Program-made: the position numbers and the translations under genes | The notes under the pieces: model-generated | Databases searched by the model: none | What the model was told of the DNA's origin: nothing | The model's input: only the letters and a program-made list of their open reading frames with translations | Assembly: GCF_017094505.1 (NCBI RefSeq) | Contig: NZ_CP064787.1 | Location: forward strand, 2,666,001-2,730,000 | DNA: 64,000 nucleotides | Reading direction: 5' to 3' | From: Halapricum desulfuricans | Lineage (GTDB): Archaea; Halobacteriota; Halobacteria; Halobacteriales; Haloarculaceae | Part shown: in pieces, positions 39,185-48,683 of the stretch | Numbering within the stretch: position 1 is the stretch's first letter | How the letters are laid out: each line of letters begins with the position of its first letter

Positions 39185-39844
39185 ATGGACTCCGCCGAAC
39201 TGCTCGATCTCCTCGGGAACGCGAACCGGCGGCGCATCCTCAGGTTGCTCGCGCGCAAGCCCTGCTATGTGACGGAGATCAGCGAATACATCGGGGTCAG
39301 TCCGAAGGCGGTCATCGACCACCTCCGAAAGCTCGAATCGGCCGGGTTGATCGAGAGCCGCGTCGACGAGCAGCGTCGTAAGTACTTCTATATCCCACAG
39401 GGCTTTCGACTCGAAGTGTCCGTCTCGCCGTACGAGTACGGGGCGAAAAGTGCGTACCCGGCCAGTTCGGGACTGGACCTGGATTCCTGCAAGCACCTGT
39501 CGGTCGACGTCGAGCCGAACGACGGGGGCGATCTGGGCGAACTCGTGACCGATCTGCGCGAACTCGAACGGTTGCGAAACGAGCTGTCGCTCGCCCAGCG
39601 GTGGGTTCAGGGTCGACTGACGGACGTCATGGAGGACCTCGGGGAGCAGATCGACGGCGGCGACGACAGGCTCGTCGTCGAGATACTGCTTGCGCTGACC
39701 GACGGGGCGGCGACGCCACGACGGTTGAGTCGTCAGATCGATGCACCGCCGGGGCTGGTCGTCGAGATGCTGCAGGTACTCGAGGCACAGAGCGTCGTCG
39801 AACGCGACGGCGACCGGTGGGCGCTGACCGGGGCCAACCGGTAG
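39185..39844 (+). CDS. ArsR-like winged-helix regulator with second domain
   Basis: The 219-residue protein begins with a winged helix (ANRRRILRLLARKPCYVTEISEYIGVSPKAVIDHLRKLESAGLIES). A hinge with a short QRRKYFYIPQGFRLEVSVSP wing follows, then a coiled helix (ELERLRNELSLAQRWVQGRL) and a second winged-helix-like segment. It resembles TrmB/ArsR-type haloarchaeal regulators. A TATA box (TTTTATAG at 39153) is 32 bases upstream. Targets may include the secreted protein immediately before it, since it sits 63 bases downstream on the same strand. Confidence 0.85.
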   Translation: MDSAELLDLLGNANRRRILRLLARKPCYVTEISEYIGVSPKAVIDHLRKLESAGLIESRVDEQRRKYFYIPQGFRLEVSVSPYEYGAKSAYPASSGLDLDSCKHLSVDVEPNDGGDLGELVTDLRELERLRNELSLAQRWVQGRLTDVMEDLGEQIDGGDDRLVVEILLALTDGAATPRRLSRQIDAPPGLVVEMLQVLEAQSVVERDGDRWALTGANR

Positions 39845-39848
39845 GTCG

Positions 39849-40340
39849 CTATTCGATCTCGCGGGTCAGGCCCGCTCTGAGATCGCGGCCGACGTAGTGG
39901 CCGAGGAGGCCGGCGACGCCGCTCGAGCCGGCACCGAGCGCCACGAGCGGGACGCCGGGGCCGAACACCGCGATCGTGAAGTTGCTGAGCAGGACGATCA
40001 GTGCGCCGGCCATCAGCGCCGCCGAACCGACTTCGAAATACCGTCGGGCGTCGGACGCGAGCCCGATCGCACCACCGCCGAGGAAGACCCCGACCAGCCC
40101 GGAGAAGTTGTCGGGAACGAACGGGACGACAGCACTGACGACGAACGCCAGTCCGATCGTCAACGCGAGCGCGATCCCGAACGTCTTAATCGAGAAGACG
40201 CTCCCGACGCGACGTCTGATTCGACTCCGGAGTCCGCCGGACGTGTCGGGCTCGCTGTCCGGCTGTTCGTTCATGATCGCGTCGAGATCGACGTCACCGA
40301 CCTCGTCGTCGCGGCTCAGCTGGTCGGTACGCTCGGCCAT
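39849..40340 (-). CDS. Membrane protein, DUF456-like
   Basis: The 163-residue protein has an acidic N-terminal 60 residues and four membrane spans, with glycine-rich turns (VFLGGGAIGLASDARRYF; GAGSSGVAGLLGHYVGRDLRAG). The glycine pattern is loosely DUF456-like, but I am not sure. It converges on the ArsR-like gene and starts 127 bases from gatD, with which it is divergent. Confidence 0.65.
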   Translation of the reverse strand: MAERTDQLSRDDEVGDVDLDAIMNEQPDSEPDTSGGLRSRIRRRVGSVFSIKTFGIALALTIGLAFVVSAVVPFVPDNFSGLVGVFLGGGAIGLASDARRYFEVGSAALMAGALIVLLSNFTIAVFGPGVPLVALGAGSSGVAGLLGHYVGRDLRAGLTREIE

Positions 40341-40467
40341 ACCGCTCGGTAGGTGAGCCAGGTTGATAGGGATTTGCTCTCCGGAGCGTCGTCGCCGTGT
40401 AGCTGACGGGACGACGCGTCCGTCGCCAAGAGATGGTTTCAAGTCGGCGCGAGCGGTATCCCGATCC

Positions 40468-41712
40468 ATGCAACCAGGCGACCGGGTTCACGTCGACCGC
40501 GGCGAGCAGTCCTTCGACGGGGTGTTGTTGCCGTCTTCGACTGACGAGCATCTCGTGATCAAACTCGACAGCGGCTACAACGTGGGCGTCGACCGCGACG
40601 CCGCCGACATTGCTGTCCGCGAGGAGGACGTCTACGACATCGAGGACGCACAGGCCGACGAGGGCGAATCGGAGATCACCTTCGAGGAGGACCTGCCGAC
40701 GGTAGCGCTAATCTCGACCGGCGGGACAATCGCCTCGACGGTCGATTACCGGACGGGCGCGGTGACCGCACAGTTCGACGCCGAGGACGTGCTTCGGGCC
40801 GTTCCCGAACTCGCCGGGCTGGCAAACTACCGCGGGCGCGTCGTGGCGAACATCCTCTCAGAGAACATGACCCCCGACGTCTGGCAGGACCTCGCGGAGG
40901 CGATCTACGAGGAGATCGAGGCCGGCGCGGACGGCGTCGTCGTCATGCACGGCACCGACACGATGCAGTTCTCCGCCAGCGCGATCGCGTTCATGCTTGA
41001 GACGCCCGTGCCGATCGTCTTCACGGGTAGTCAGCGCTCGGCCGACCGCCCCTCCTCGGACAACGTGATGAACGCCGTCTGCGCGGTCGAGGCAGCGAAA
41101 AGCGACGCCGCGGAGGTCATGATATGCATGCACGCCGACAGCTCCGACGAGGTCTGTGCGCTCCACCGGGGGACGCGCGCTCGCAAGAACCACACCTCCC
41201 GCAGAGACGCATTCGAGACCGTCGGCGCGGAACCGCTCGGCGAGGTCGGCTACGAGGACCGGGAGGTGTCGCTGCGCCGCGAGTACCGCGAACGCGACGA
41301 GGCCGACCCCGAGTTGCACGCCGACATCGAAACCGAGGTCGAGCTCGTGAAGTTCACGCCCGGGACCGATCCCGCCGTGCTCGAGGCCTACGACGACAAG
41401 GCCGGAATCGTTCTCGAGGGGACCGGCCTCGGCCACGTTAACACCGACTGGATCGAGTACGTCGACGACCTCACCGACAACGGGACACACGTCGTCATGA
41501 CCAGCCAGTGTCTGGAAGGTCGGGTCTGCGATCGGGTCTACGACACGGGCCGCGATCTGCTCGATGCCGGCGTGATCGAAGGCGAGGACATGCTCCCCGG
41601 AACCGCGAAGGTCAAACTCATGTGGGCGCTCGCGAACGCCGAAGATGTCGAGGAGACGATGGGGACCGAACTCGCCGGCGAGATTCAGGATCGGTCAGTG
41701 CCCTGGACGTAG
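40468..41712 (+). CDS. gatD: Glutamyl-tRNA(Gln) amidotransferase subunit D
   Basis: The 414-residue protein has the archaeal GatD layout: an N-terminal AnsD-like barrel (VHVDRGEQSFDGVLLPSSTDE), then an L-asparaginase domain with both catalytic threonines, VALISTGGTIASTVDYRTGA and MHGTDTMQFSA, and SQCLEGRVCDRVYDTG near the end. With GatE it makes Gln-tRNA(Gln) from Glu-tRNA(Gln). The frame is open upstream of 40468, but the conserved N-terminus begins there. GatE is not in this window. Confidence 0.95.
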   Translation: MQPGDRVHVDRGEQSFDGVLLPSSTDEHLVIKLDSGYNVGVDRDAADIAVREEDVYDIEDAQADEGESEITFEEDLPTVALISTGGTIASTVDYRTGAVTAQFDAEDVLRAVPELAGLANYRGRVVANILSENMTPDVWQDLAEAIYEEIEAGADGVVVMHGTDTMQFSASAIAFMLETPVPIVFTGSQRSADRPSSDNVMNAVCAVEAAKSDAAEVMICMHADSSDEVCALHRGTRARKNHTSRRDAFETVGAEPLGEVGYEDREVSLRREYRERDEADPELHADIETEVELVKFTPGTDPAVLEAYDDKAGIVLEGTGLGHVNTDWIEYVDDLTDNGTHVVMTSQCLEGRVCDRVYDTGRDLLDAGVIEGEDMLPGTAKVKLMWALANAEDVEETMGTELAGEIQDRSVPWT

Positions 41713-41763
41713 ACGGCGTTCCTCGACGAGGCGGATCCGAGAAAAGCAGCGTTCTGATACTCT

Positions 41764-42333
41764 CTAGCCGTCGCCCTGCGGGTCCTCGATGACGACCTCG
41801 CCGTCGACGACATCGACGTTGATCAGCGTCTTGACGTCGTAGTCGGTGTCCTCGACCTTGTTCTCGCCGCCGACCTTCTTGATGACGGCGACGATGTCGA
41901 CGATCTCGGCCCCGATCTCCTCGAGGGCGCCGGTGATGCCGACGAGCGTCCCGCCGGTCGAGAGCACGTCGTCCAGCACGAGCACCTTGTCGCCCTCGTA
42001 GACGTCGTTGACGTACATCTCGTTCTCGGAGTAGCCGGTGGCCTGCTGAAGCGAGACCTCGCCCTCCAGCCCGTACTGGCGCTTGCGGATCACGACCAGC
42101 GGGATGTCGGTCATCAGCGAGACCGCGGTCGAGATGTGGATCCCCATCGCGGCGGGCGTGACGATCTTGTCGACGTCTTCCAGTTCCGCCTTGCGGATGA
42201 TCTTGATGACGATCTCGCGCAGCAGTTCCGGTTCGAGCATCGGGACGCCGTCGCTGATCGGGTGGACGAAGTACTGGTAGCCGTCCTTTTCGATGATCGG
42301 GGCGTCGAGCATCGACTGCCTGAGGCGGTCCAT
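41764..42333 (-). CDS. hpt: Purine phosphoribosyltransferase (hypoxanthine type)
   Basis: The 189-residue protein is a type I phosphoribosyltransferase with the PRPP signature [17 protein letters not shown] (about residues 118-134). It also has [12 protein letters not shown] and [15 protein letters not shown]. Archaeal enzymes of this kind salvage hypoxanthine or adenine; the substrate cannot be read from the sequence alone. It stands 63 bases downstream of the amidohydrolase gene, on the same strand. Confidence 0.9.
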   Translation of the reverse strand: MDRLRQSMLDAPIIEKDGYQYFVHPISDGVPMLEPELLREIVIKIIRKAELEDVDKIVTPAAMGIHISTAVSLMTDIPLVVIRKRQYGLEGEVSLQQATGYSENEMYVNDVYEGDKVLVLDDVLSTGGTLVGITGALEEIGAEIVDIVAVIKKVGGENKVEDTDYDVKTLINVDVVDGEVVIEDPQGDG

Positions 42334-42395
42334 GGCAGCGCTACTCCCCCGGAGATTAAAAACTGCCCGTCACGCGCCGAGCGTGCGTGTGTCTC

Positions 42396-43418
42396 TCATT
42401 CCGAAGCGAGGACGACCTCGCGCACGTCGTCGACACCCGCTCGCCGGACGACGGCCCGAACGACGTCCTGTGCGCCGGCGAGGTTGTCCGAGTCGCCGTC
42501 GAGCACGAGCAGACGGGCGTCCTTGCCCTCGGCGATCTCGCCGGCGTTCAGCCCGACGATGTCGGCGCCGGCCCAGGTCGCCATCCCGAGCACCTCGCGG
42601 GCGGAGACGTCCGCGAGCTTGTTCGCGAACTCCATCTCGCGGAACATCGAGGGGCTGTTGAGAAAGACGTTGTCGGTCCCCAGCGCGACGGTCGTCCGAT
42701 CGAGCAACTCGCGGATCGGCGGGACGCCGACGCCGGTCACGAGATTGGAGCGCGGACAGACCACGACCGGAGTCGCCTCGTCGTCCAGGCGCTGGTAGTG
42801 CAGCGGCTCGGGGTGGACCATGTGCACGAGGAAGTCCGGATCGAGGTCCATCGCGGGGTTGATGTCCGCGCTGTCGCGTTCGCCGGCGTGGATCCCGAAG
42901 CGTTTGTCCGCTCGACGGGTGGCGTTCCGTTCGGCGTCGAAGTCGCCGTCCCGGGCCCCGCTCGCGCCGAACCCGTCGCTTTCGTGCATCGCTTCGACCG
43001 TCTCCCGACCGAGGACGACGCTCTCGATGGCCAGCCCCTCGAGCGCGTCCCTGAGCGTCTCGACGCCCTCGACGCCGCCCTCGCGGAACTCGACGAACGC
43101 GCCCGTTCCCGAGCGTTCCATGAACTGCAGCGAGCGGGCCATCGCGTCGACTTTCTCTTCCCGGGAGGCCTGTCGCAGCAATCGGTGTTTCAGCCCGTCC
43201 GGCGGCGCGACGAGTTCGTCAAGCGACAGCCCCGCACCGGCCTCCTTGGCGATCGAGTCGCCGATGTGCGTGTGGGCGTTGACGAAGGCCGGCAGCACGA
43301 TCGCGTCGCTGTCGGTGACGGTCTCCTCGACCGCCGCGATCTCGCCGTCCTCGACTACGACCCGGCCCTCGACCGACTCGAACGTCCGGCCCGTGAGAAT
43401 CGTCCCTTCGATTTCCAT
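42396..43418 (-). CDS. Amidohydrolase family protein
   Basis: The 340-residue protein has the metal-dependent hydrolase layout: an N-terminal HTHIGDS pair of histidines (VNAHTHIGDS), FGIHAGERD, HMVHPEPL, CPRSNLVTG and a final GTDNVFLN aspartate. This suits the SsnA/TrzA-type deaminase group acting on ring or guanidine substrates, but the real substrate is unknown. Location beside a purine phosphoribosyltransferase makes a nucleobase deaminase plausible; that is inference. Confidence 0.85.
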   Translation of the reverse strand: MEIEGTILTGRTFESVEGRVVVEDGEIAAVEETVTDSDAIVLPAFVNAHTHIGDSIAKEAGAGLSLDELVAPPDGLKHRLLRQASREEKVDAMARSLQFMERSGTGAFVEFREGGVEGVETLRDALEGLAIESVVLGRETVEAMHESDGFGASGARDGDFDAERNATRRADKRFGIHAGERDSADINPAMDLDPDFLVHMVHPEPLHYQRLDDEATPVVVCPRSNLVTGVGVPPIRELLDRTTVALGTDNVFLNSPSMFREMEFANKLADVSAREVLGMATWAGADIVGLNAGEIAEGKDARLLVLDGDSDNLAGAQDVVRAVVRRAGVDDVREVVLASE

Positions 43419-43450
43419 GCCCGGTCGTTGGCGGTCGCGACGTTTGAACC

Positions 43451-44674
43451 CTACTGAAATTCGTCGAGGGTCGCGTGGATCCCCGGCCGAACGTCACTGA
43501 CCAGCGGCTCTTCGAGGTCGGGTCCGAGCACCCGCACGGCGGCGTCGCCGACGCGTTCCCGAACGTCGGCCGGCGCGTACACGCCGAGCCGCCACTGGTC
43601 GCGCTGGGCGGCCCGCAACGCCTGCACCAGCGTCGACTGGGCTTCGAGCCGTCGCACCTGCCCGCCGACGATCACCCGACTCGAGGTTTCGGTCATCTCG
43701 GGTCGATCAGGTACGTCCAGAATTACGCGTTCGGGGTCGACGTCAGCGTCCGCGGCGATCTCGTCCTCGAGATCCCTGATCGTCCCGTGGGGCGCGTCCA
43801 GCAGCTCGTCGGGCACGGCGTCCATCTCGGCCCAGACCGCGCGCTTGTAGAGGTCGCGGTAGCTCAGCCGCTCGCCGTAGGTCGCGGTCGCGTCGCTCGA
43901 GCGCAGCGCGACCAGCAGGTCCTTGTCGTCCATCCGCCGGAGTCGATCGGGCGTGACGTCCGTCGCCGCGAGCAGGCGCTCGGTCCCGCGCCGGAGCATC
44001 CCCTTGGCGATCCGGGCGACGTGATGAGCGTAGACGACGGGGTTCATCAGCGCCCGGGCGAGCAGCAGGCTCTCGGCGGTCTGGACGTTGCCGTCCGCGA
44101 GCACGAGATCGCCGTCGACGAACCGCAGTTCCCGGACGAGCCGGCCGTGGTCGATCGTCCCGTAGGGGACGCCGGTGTGGTGGGCGTCCCGCGCGAGGTA
44201 GTCCATCCGGTCGACGTCGAGTTCCCCCGAGACCAGTTGCCCGAGTTCCCCCTCGCCGGCGACCATGTCCGCGACCCGGTCGGGGTTGAGACCGTGCTCA
44301 GAGAGGACCCGTGCGACCCGGCCCGACCCGAGCAGGTCGTGGACCTCGTCGTGGTACTTGCCGGTGTGACGGTGGATCAATTCCTCGACGTTGTGGCTGT
44401 AGGGGCCGTGGCCGACGTCGTGCAACAGCGCGGCCGCCCGGACGCGTTCGGCCTGCTGGCCTTCGATGCCGAGCTGATCGAGCGCGCGATGTGCGAGGTG
44501 ATAGACTCCGAGCGAGTGCTCGAACCGGGTGTGGTTCGCGGAGGGATAGACCAGCGTCACGGTCCCGAGTTGCTTGACGTGGCGGAGTCGCTGGACGGGC
44601 GCGCTGTCCAGCAGATCTCGGGCGACGCCCTCGACTTCGATGTAGTCGTGGACGCTGTCTTTGATCGTCTTCAT
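43451..44674 (-). CDS. HD-domain phosphohydrolase (dGTPase-like)
   Basis: The 407-residue protein belongs to the COG1078 HD superfamily. H and D metal ligands appear in HTRFEHSLGVYHLA, LLHDVGHGPYSHNVEEL and VDRMDYLARDAHHTG. Homologues include SAMHD1-like dNTP triphosphohydrolases. MKTIKDSVHDYIEVEG is the family-like start; an ATG 21 bases upstream (44695) adds MPPNSRS and is an alternative. The much longer open frame upstream is antisense to the next gene. Confidence 0.92.
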   Translation of the reverse strand: MKTIKDSVHDYIEVEGVARDLLDSAPVQRLRHVKQLGTVTLVYPSANHTRFEHSLGVYHLAHRALDQLGIEGQQAERVRAAALLHDVGHGPYSHNVEELIHRHTGKYHDEVHDLLGSGRVARVLSEHGLNPDRVADMVAGEGELGQLVSGELDVDRMDYLARDAHHTGVPYGTIDHGRLVRELRFVDGDLVLADGNVQTAESLLLARALMNPVVYAHHVARIAKGMLRRGTERLLAATDVTPDRLRRMDDKDLLVALRSSDATATYGERLSYRDLYKRAVWAEMDAVPDELLDAPHGTIRDLEDEIAADADVDPERVILDVPDRPEMTETSSRVIVGGQVRRLEAQSTLVQALRAAQRDQWRLGVYAPADVRERVGDAAVRVLGPDLEEPLVSDVRPGIHATLDEFQ

Positions 44675-44776
44675 CGATCGGGAGTTGGGCGGCATCGAAC
44701 AAAGGTGGTCCGCCTGTCCGGACGAGAGCCGTCCACTGTAAGAGTTAATTGTCTGCGAGTCATCAGCCACACACAC

Positions 44777-45298
44777 ATGGACCGAGATCGCCGTGGCGAT
44801 TCCGCCTCTGACGTGACCTCTTCGTCGGACGACCGGCCGACACCGCAGGTCAACGGTGCGTCTCCGTCTGCACCTGCCGGCGTCACGGCGTATCTCGAGG
44901 ACGTCGTCGCGGTGATCGTTCCGGCCGAGCACCCGGCTGTCGCCCAGGCGCTGGCGAGCGGCGCGCTCCAGCACCGCGACGGGCGGCCCCCGCTGCCGGA
45001 GCACGCGACGCCGAAAGACACGTTCGACCTCGTCCGGGACTTCGACGCGTTCGACCTCAGCGAGGTCACCGACTGGGCGAACCTGCCGAACACGGTGACA
45101 GTCGAGTCCCCGCTCGGGAGCGAACTGCTCGGGCAGTTCCGGAACGCGATCAACTGGGACAGCGAGCAGACGCTGCTGTACGACCGATACGGCGAGGCCT
45201 TCGAGACGCCGGCCGCGCTCGACTCGTATCTCGCCGCGCACGGTCGCCTCTATCTCGTGTTGGCCGTCAGTTACCTGCTGTCCGACCCCTCCGAGTGA
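44777..45298 (+). CDS. Haloarchaeal conserved protein of unknown function
   Basis: The 173-residue soluble acidic protein has a polar N-terminus (DRRGDSASDVTSSSDDRPTP), then a compact domain with VTAYLEDVVAVIVPAEHPAV, HATPKDTFDLVRDFDAFDLS and a hydrophobic C-terminal helix (YLAAHGRLYLVLAVSYLLS). I do not recognise a family. It converges on the thioesterase gene, and its start is 103 bases from the divergent HD gene's start. Confidence 0.72.
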   Translation: MDRDRRGDSASDVTSSSDDRPTPQVNGASPSAPAGVTAYLEDVVAVIVPAEHPAVAQALASGALQHRDGRPPLPEHATPKDTFDLVRDFDAFDLSEVTDWANLPNTVTVESPLGSELLGQFRNAINWDSEQTLLYDRYGEAFETPAALDSYLAAHGRLYLVLAVSYLLSDPSE

Positions 45299-45319
45299 GC
45301 TGAGGGCGTGGCTTCCGGA

Positions 45320-45742
45320 CTACCGCTGTGAGCCGCGCCAGACGTTGTCCGCCTCCGGTCTGCTCGTCTTGTAGGCCCCGTGTGCGGTCGCGACGTGCGT
45401 CTCCGATTCGTCGAACAGCTCGACTTCCGCGACTGCCAGCGATCCGCCGTCCCGGAGCACGTCCGCTACCGCGTAGACGTCGGTCGTCACCGGCGCGAGG
45501 TAGTCGATCCGCATGTCGACTGTCGGGACGAGTTCGCCGGCCAGCGAGACGACCGCGGCGTCGGCGACGCTGTCCGCCAGCGCGAACGTCGCCCCGCCGT
45601 GGACGACGCCCGTCTCCGGGTTCGTAGTGTGGTCGTCCGTGACGTGCAGTCGCCCCTCGGCGTGCCCGTCCGCGGCCGCCGTCAGCTCGATCCCCAGCAG
45701 CCGCGCGAACGGCATCTCGTTGAACAGCTCGACCGGATCCAT
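45320..45742 (-). CDS. PaaI/YbgC-type hotdog thioesterase
   Basis: The 140-residue protein has the hotdog fold with the PaaI catalytic pattern NPETGVVHGGATFALADSVADAA (the GGATF part and the D in LADS) and VDMRIDYLAPV. It should hydrolyse acyl- or aryl-CoA; the substrate is unknown. The short gap downstream carries no repeat, while the region upstream holds hairpin copy B. Confidence 0.88.
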   Translation of the reverse strand: MDPVELFNEMPFARLLGIELTAAADGHAEGRLHVTDDHTTNPETGVVHGGATFALADSVADAAVVSLAGELVPTVDMRIDYLAPVTTDVYAVADVLRDGGSLAVAEVELFDESETHVATAHGAYKTSRPEADNVWRGSQR

Positions 45743-45820
45743 CGGTCGCTCACACTGTCGCGACGGACAAAACCCTGTGCAGGGCGGCGGATATTGCTGG
45801 CATGCTGCCCGCGACTGTCA

Positions 45821-45897
45821 TACGACCGGCTGTCCGTTCGTGACGGTTTTCGGCACCCGGGTGCCGAAACACGTTCGAAAAGTTATCGCCGGCAGTA
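45821..45897. repeat. 77-base hairpin element, copy B
   Basis: It begins TACGACCGGCTGT and ends GCCGGCAGTA, with a perfect inner palindrome TTTCGGCACCCGGGTGCCGAAA at 45848-45869 region (centred on CCCGGG). It aligns base for base with copy C (TACTGCCGGCTGT...; CGCCACCCCGGGGTGGCG). TCA occurs immediately before the first base and immediately after the last, a possible three-base target duplication. It lies between the thioesterase and the GT39-like gene. Confidence 0.75.
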
Positions 45898-45979
45898 TCA
45901 TAGTGACCGTTGTAACGATTTGCCGGTGTGACGACACGCAGTCATGGGTCGACCCGGAACAGACGGACAACGGTCACGA

Positions 45980-47788
45980 TCACTCCGGTCGCGGGAGCGG
46001 CTCCTCGCAGCTGCCGTTGTACTCGAGAATCGCGACATACTGGTTTGCCCGCAGTTCCTGCTCGTCGGCGTACTGATCGGACTGGGGGTAGATCCCCAGC
46101 GGGAGAATCTCAGTGATCGACCCGGGCGTCGGTCGCTCGGGTACGAACGCCGGCGGCCGGTCCCCGAACTCGGCGACGATCTCGTAGCCGTAACTGCCGT
46201 TGAGCAGCGCCCGGACATGTGCGGCCCGCGCCGCTGTGTTGTGCCGGACGTAGGAACTCCGGTGGTCGTCGGGAACCGATCGGAGATACAGCAGATCCCG
46301 GTAGGACAGCTGCACGTACTCCGGGCAGGGCTCGAGTGACGCGCGGTCGTCTCCGGCGTAGGGGTACTGGGCGTCGATCCAGTGGGGCGTCGCGGACTCC
46401 TCGAACCCGCGCGTGTAGAACTCCATCGTCGCGTCACGCTCGACGTTGTCGTCCATCCACTCGACTGCTTCCGCTCGGGGCATCGAGCCGTATCCCGTCG
46501 AACCGACGGCGGCGTACGCGCCGGACGTGATCAGGAGGACGGCGACGGCAGACCGGGCGATTGCGGGCCGGTACTCGTCCAGCCGCGAGAGTTCCGCTGC
46601 GAGGACGACGACAAGCAGCGGCAGCGTCGCCAGGAGGTGATGCGGGCGGAAGTCGTGAAAGCCGGCCAGCAGGAACACGTGTAACCCGAGATACGCGAGC
46701 AGGATCGTCGAGCCGTCGGTCCATCGATTCCGGAGGCGGACGAGCGCCGCGCCGAGCCCGAACACGCTCGCGAGGAACAGCGGGAGCCCGAAGGCGTTGA
46801 CGTACCCGCGGAGGAACCACCACCAGATCGGCGCGCTCGGCCCCTTCTCGACGGCGACCCGATACGCGGGGTGACCGATGATACGCGAGAAGAACTCGAC
46901 GAACCCGCCGACGAGAAGCGTCGGGAACCCGAGCAGGATGACGACCGCCCCGACGGCGGCCCCGTCGATCAGCAGGTCCCGATCGTCGAACAGCCGCCGC
47001 CAGGAGTCGCCCTCGCGGTAGATCCGCAGGAGGTGTGCGGCGGCGATGGTGAACACGATCGGCGCGACGGTCAGCTTCAGCGTCATCGCGGCCGCGCCGA
47101 CAGCGCTGGCCTCGAAAAACCGCCGGCGGTCGCCCGTCTCGACGTACTGGATCAGCAGGTACAGCGCCAGCAGCAGGGCGAACACCGACGGGACGTCCTC
47201 CCCGCCCTCGTGGGCGAGGGTGATCAGCCCCCAGGTGACCGCGAGGAAGGCCCCGGCGAGTCGGCCGGTCGTCCGATCGCGCAGGTACGTCCCGATCCGG
47301 TAGGTGAGATACACGACGCCGGCGGCGAAGGCGACGTTCAGCAGGCGAACGATCAGTAGGCTTGCCGTCCAGATCCACTCGGGGGTGGTGTGCCAGACCT
47401 CCCAGAAGCCGAACAGCTCCGACCCCTTCCCGGGCAAGCCGAGCGACGCGAGCGCGTCGAGGTCGCCGAGGAGGGCGGCCGCAATCACCACCGGCAACAG
47501 CGCCAGCCCGTAGAGGTAGAACGTCGCCCCGAACGGCTCCCGTCCCCAGATGACTCCCTCCCGGAGCGCGCCGAGGCTCGGTTCGTCGATGACTCGCCCG
47601 TACGCGACCAGCGGATCGAGGATCCGGTCGCGCTCGTCCCAGGTGGCGAAGTTCGGGATCTCGTGCCAGACGTACAGCCCCGCCAGCAGGATCGTGACGG
47701 CCAGTATCGCCACGAGATACGGATCGGAACGCAGGTCGGCGACGAGCCGTCGCTTCGCGCGGCCGGCGGCCGAGCGCAACCCCAGCAT
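45980..47788 (-). CDS. Membrane glycosyltransferase, GT39/PMT-like
   Basis: The 602-residue protein has about eleven membrane helices and a periplasm-facing C-terminal half. The N-terminal loop holds IPNFATWDERDRILDPLVAY, where the ExD-like acidic pair is in the place of the GT-C catalytic aspartates. It fits ArnT/PMT-type enzymes that use dolichol- or polyprenyl-linked sugar. The C-terminal 120 residues (WIDAQYPYAGDDRASLEP...) are soluble and external. Likely role: S-layer or other surface protein glycosylation, inferred only. Confidence 0.75.
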   Translation of the reverse strand: MLGLRSAAGRAKRRLVADLRSDPYLVAILAVTILLAGLYVWHEIPNFATWDERDRILDPLVAYGRVIDEPSLGALREGVIWGREPFGATFYLYGLALLPVVIAAALLGDLDALASLGLPGKGSELFGFWEVWHTTPEWIWTASLLIVRLLNVAFAAGVVYLTYRIGTYLRDRTTGRLAGAFLAVTWGLITLAHEGGEDVPSVFALLLALYLLIQYVETGDRRRFFEASAVGAAAMTLKLTVAPIVFTIAAAHLLRIYREGDSWRRLFDDRDLLIDGAAVGAVVILLGFPTLLVGGFVEFFSRIIGHPAYRVAVEKGPSAPIWWWFLRGYVNAFGLPLFLASVFGLGAALVRLRNRWTDGSTILLAYLGLHVFLLAGFHDFRPHHLLATLPLLVVVLAAELSRLDEYRPAIARSAVAVLLITSGAYAAVGSTGYGSMPRAEAVEWMDDNVERDATMEFYTRGFEESATPHWIDAQYPYAGDDRASLEPCPEYVQLSYRDLLYLRSVPDDHRSSYVRHNTAARAAHVRALLNGSYGYEIVAEFGDRPPAFVPERPTPGSITEILPLGIYPQSDQYADEQELRANQYVAILEYNGSCEEPLPRPE

Positions 47789-47885
47789 TGGCCGACAGTC
47801 CGCCCAGCGCGCGCAAAAGGGTTGCTTTTCGCGTTGCGAGACGCGATGCCGACAGGTCTTACTGGCGCGGTGTCGTGTCGTCGGT

Positions 47886-48650
47886 ATGGACCTCCCACAG
47901 GTCGGACTCGGGACGATGGGTATCGACGATCCGGCCGTGATCGAGACGGCACTCGCGGTCGGCTATCGACACCTCGACACCGCACAGATCTACGAGAACG
48001 AACGCGTCGTCGGCGAGGGGCTGGCCGACAGTCCCGTCCCCCGCGAGGACGTCACGCTGGCGACGAAGCTGTGGGTCGACTCGCTCGCGCCGGACGCAGT
48101 CGAGGCGGGGACCCGCGCCAGCCTCGACCGACTCGGCGTCGATCGGGTCGAGTTGCTGTACGTCCACCGTCCGCGCGGCAGCTACGACCGCGAAGGGACG
48201 ATGGCGGCACTCGAGGCCGTCCACGACGCGGGACTGGCCGACCGTCTCGCGGTGAGCAACTTCACTCCCGAGCAGTACGACCGCGCCGCAGAGGCCTGCT
48301 CGGTCCCGCTGGTCGCCAATCAGGTGGAGTTTCATCCGCTCTATCAAGAGCCCGGCGTGCTCGAACAGGCTCGCGATCGGGGGTACACCGTCGTCGCGTA
48401 CTCGCCGCTGGCCGGCGGGGAAGTGTTCGACGTGCCCGAGATCCGGGCCGTCGCGGAGAAACACGACACCTCGCCCGCGGCCGTCTCGATCGCCTGGGTG
48501 CTCGCCCACGACAACGTCGTCACGATCCCCAAGGCGTCCGGCCGCGAGCACCTCGAAGCGAACCGCGCCGCGCGCGAGCTGTCGCTCGATCCCGCGGACG
48601 TCGAACGGATCGACGGGATCGAACGCGAGGTCGAGCTGTTCCCGGAGTGA
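47886..48650 (+). CDS. Aldo/keto reductase
   Basis: The 254-residue (beta-alpha)8 oxidoreductase has the catalytic set expected of the family: the D and Y in HLDTAQIYENE, the lysine in LATKLWVDSL and the histidine in LLYVHRPRGSYD. VANQVEFHPLYQEPG and IPKASGREHLEANRAA near the end bind NADPH. It may reduce aldehydes or 2,5-diketogluconate-like substrates. The start at 47886 gives GLGTM as the usual opening; the longer frame upstream is antisense to the GT39 gene. Confidence 0.92.
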   Translation: MDLPQVGLGTMGIDDPAVIETALAVGYRHLDTAQIYENERVVGEGLADSPVPREDVTLATKLWVDSLAPDAVEAGTRASLDRLGVDRVELLYVHRPRGSYDREGTMAALEAVHDAGLADRLAVSNFTPEQYDRAAEACSVPLVANQVEFHPLYQEPGVLEQARDRGYTVVAYSPLAGGEVFDVPEIRAVAEKHDTSPAAVSIAWVLAHDNVVTIPKASGREHLEANRAARELSLDPADVERIDGIEREVELFPE

Positions 48651-48683
48651 TCGCCGACGGGACGCAGACGTGATCCAGCGCTG

